DNA from: Swaminathania salitolerans
GTDB taxonomy: Bacteria > Pseudomonadota > Alphaproteobacteria > Acetobacterales > Acetobacteraceae
Direction: 5' to 3'
Length of the DNA: 64,000 nucleotides
NCBI RefSeq assembly: GCF_007988945.1
Contig: NZ_BJVC01000005.1
Span: 124,001-188,000, forward strand
Below the pieces are notes generated by a model. It saw only the letters and a program-made list of their open reading frames with translations. It had not been told where the DNA came from and ran no database searches. This document shows positions 62,294 to 64,000 of the stretch, in pieces. Position numbers and translations under genes: made by a program. Position 1 is the first letter of the stretch, and every line of letters begins with the position of its first letter.

Positions 62294-64000
62294 ATGAACG
62301 CAATCACCAAATCGTTCACAGGACGCAAGCGGATTCGCAAGAGCTTCGGGCGGATTCCCGAAGTCGCGCCGATGCCCAACCTGATTGACGTGCAGCGCGC
62401 GAGCTATGAGACGTTCCTTCAGATGAACGTGGCGCCTGACAGCCGTCAGCAGACGGGTCTTCAGGAAGTGTTCCGGTCGGTCTTTCCGATCAACGATTTT
62501 GCGGGACGTGGCCGTCTCGAGTTCGTTTCCTATGAACTCGAGGAGCCGAAATACGATGTCGAGGAGTGCATCCAGCGCGGCCTGACCTTCGCGGCGCCGC
62601 TGAAGGTCATCCTGCGTCTGATCGTCTGGGACGTCGATGAGGATACGGGCTCGCGCTCGATCCGCGATATCAAGGAACAGCCGGTCTATATGGGCGACAT
62701 GCCGCTCATGACCGATAACGGCACATTCATCATCAATGGCACCGAGCGTGTCATCGTGAGCCAGATGCATCGTAGCCCCGGCGTGTTCTTCGATCACGAC
62801 AAGGGCAAGACGCATTCTTCCGGCAAATATCTCTTCGCTGCCCGCGTCATTCCGTATCGTGGTTCGTGGCTCGACTTCGAGTTCGATGCCAAGGACCTGA
62901 TCTATGTGCGTATCGATCGCAAGCGCAAGCTTCCGGTCACGACCCTGCTCTACGCGCTCGAGGGCGAGCATTCGATTGCAGCGCGCGCGGCGAAGGCCGC
63001 CGAAGGGGGCGACGTCGAGTCGATGACGGTCCGTGGCATGGATCAGGATGAGATCCTGGCCTATTTCTACGGCACCGTGCCCTTCACGCGCATGCCCAAG
63101 GGATGGGCGCGTCCGTTCGACCCGGAGGCGTTCCGCGGGCTCAAGCTGCTCGAGCCGCTTTACGATGCCGATACCGGCGAGGTGGTGGCCGAGGCCGATG
63201 CCAAGCTCACGGCGCGCATGTGCCGCAAGATCGCCGAAACGACGAAGGACGTGCTGGTCGGCCGCGCCGATCTTCTGGGCCGTTTCATCGCCCAGGATCT
63301 CGTCAATGAGGATACGGGCGAGATCTACGCCGAAGCGGGCGAAGAGCTGACCGAAGCGCGTCTCGAGGCGCTCGAGGAATCGGGCGTTACCGAACTGCCC
63401 ATGCTCGCGGTCGATTCCTCGCACGGTCCCTGGATCCGCAATACGCTGGCCGTGGACAAGAACAATCGCCGCGATGAAGCGCTGATCGATATCTATCGCA
63501 TCATGCGTCCCGGCGAGCCGCCGACTCCGGAAACGGCAGAAGCCATGTTCCAGGGCCTGTTCTTCGATGCCGACCGCTACGACCTCTCGGCCGTGGGGCG
63601 CGTCAAGATGAACATGCGTCTGGAAGTCGATGCGCCGGACACCATGCGCGTGCTGCGCAAGGAAGACATCCTGCGCACCGTCAAGATCATGTGCGAGCTC
63701 AAGGACGGTCGCGGCCAGATCGACGATATCGACAATCTCGGCAACCGTCGTGTCCGCTCCGTCGGCGAGCTGATGGAAAACCAGTATCGCGTCGGTCTGC
63801 TCCGTATGGAGCGCGCCATTCGCGAGCGTATGGGCTCGGTCGATGTCGATACGGTCATGCCGCATGACCTGATCAACGCAAAGCCTGCCGCTGCTGCCGT
63901 GCGCGAGTTCTTCGGTTCCTCGCAGCTCAGCCAGTTCATGGACCAGACCAACCCGCTCTCCGAAGTCACGCACAAGCGTCGTCTCTCGGCGCTCGGCCCG
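62294..64000 (+). CDS. rpoB: RNA polymerase beta subunit (5' part; runs off the right edge)
   Basis: The first 569 codons of RpoB, with no stop before the window end. It starts [20 protein letters not shown] and has the lobe segment [40 protein letters not shown]. The last residues are the rifampicin cluster, [18 protein letters not shown] then [11 protein letters not shown]. In this visible part the usual Ser, Asp, His and Arg contact residues are all present, so there is no sign of a resistance change. ATG 62294 follows a GGGATAG stretch. The gene continues outside the window. Confidence 0.98.
   Translation, partial: MNAITKSFTGRKRIRKSFGRIPEVAPMPNLIDVQRASYETFLQMNVAPDSRQQTGLQEVFRSVFPINDFAGRGRLEFVSYELEEPKYDVEECIQRGLTFAAPLKVILRLIVWDVDEDTGSRSIRDIKEQPVYMGDMPLMTDNGTFIINGTERVIVSQMHRSPGVFFDHDKGKTHSSGKYLFAARVIPYRGSWLDFEFDAKDLIYVRIDRKRKLPVTTLLYALEGEHSIAARAAKAAEGGDVESMTVRGMDQDEILAYFYGTVPFTRMPKGWARPFDPEAFRGLKLLEPLYDADTGEVVAEADAKLTARMCRKIAETTKDVLVGRADLLGRFIAQDLVNEDTGEIYAEAGEELTEARLEALEESGVTELPMLAVDSSHGPWIRNTLAVDKNNRRDEALIDIYRIMRPGEPPTPETAEAMFQGLFFDADRYDLSAVGRVKMNMRLEVDAPDTMRVLRKEDILRTVKIMCELKDGRGQIDDIDNLGNRRVRSVGELMENQYRVGLLRMERAIRERMGSVDVDTVMPHDLINAKPAAAAVREFFGSSQLSQFMDQTNPLSEVTHKRRLSALGP

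Overview
The window is about 62-64% G+C, gene-dense chromosomal DNA of an alphaproteobacterium. An acetic-acid-bacterium-like member (Acetobacteraceae) is the most likely source. This is inferred from the circularly permuted tmRNA gene, the DUF3576-leuS-lptE-holA order, MinCDE, the pst-pho cluster, a one-chain dihydroxyacetone kinase and the overall protein character; I could not search a database. I see no prophage, insertion sequence, rRNA or CRISPR array.

Layout. 1-3.2 kb: a partial gene, a permuted two-piece tmRNA gene (ssrA, minus strand), thyX, two small membrane proteins, a 16-bp-period CACCCGGG array and a transglycosylase-like lipoprotein. 3.4-9.4 kb: a peroxide-defence block of oxyR divergent from ahpC-ahpF, plus dps, with a large repeat-rich secreted-type protein between ahpF and dps. 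9.4-14.4 kb: an MFS exporter and two divergent glycosyltransferases. 14.5-21.4 kb: the phosphate regulon pstC-pstA-pstB-phoU-phoB-phoR, with pstS as a separate unit beyond an opposite-strand membrane gene. 21.6-27.6 kb: a phosphatase plus fructosamine-kinase pair (probable protein deglycation), dihydroxyacetone kinase, a second 16-bp-period array, an AnsP-like permease and a DctA-like symporter.

28.3-31.1 kb holds the most striking RNA feature: a tRNA-Arg(CCU) gene interrupted in the anticodon loop by a group I intron of about 232 nt, with a recognisable promoter. Beside it is a SARP-type regulator with a palindromic candidate operator. 31.3-36.1 kb: DUF3576 lipoprotein, leuS, lptE, holA. 36.2-40.1 kb: a four-gene peptide/nickel-type ABC importer without a binding protein. 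40.2-44.0 kb: a TonB-dependent receptor divergent from a Tat-type yellow/royal-jelly-fold protein. 44.2-49.7 kb: YidB, minE-minD-minC, GST, a BaiN/RdsA flavoprotein, a DJ-1/PfpI protein and a small Cys-rich lipoprotein. 49.8-59.6 kb: rmuC, a two-component system and a full RND efflux operon. 59.6-64.0 kb: rplK-rplA-rplJ-rplL and the start of rpoB, which runs off the right edge inside the rifampicin region.

How the genes work together: OxyR senses peroxide and should control AhpC/AhpF and perhaps Dps. PhoR/PhoB and PhoU couple the PstSCAB importer to phosphate supply. The two-component pair at 51.1-53.2 kb probably controls the efflux operon that follows it. LptE, MinCDE and the ribosomal/RNA polymerase genes are core housekeeping. 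Most of the region looks vertically inherited. The unusual items are the intron-bearing tRNA, the two 16-bp-period arrays and a phoR frame with no ATG/GTG/TTG ahead of its membrane segment.
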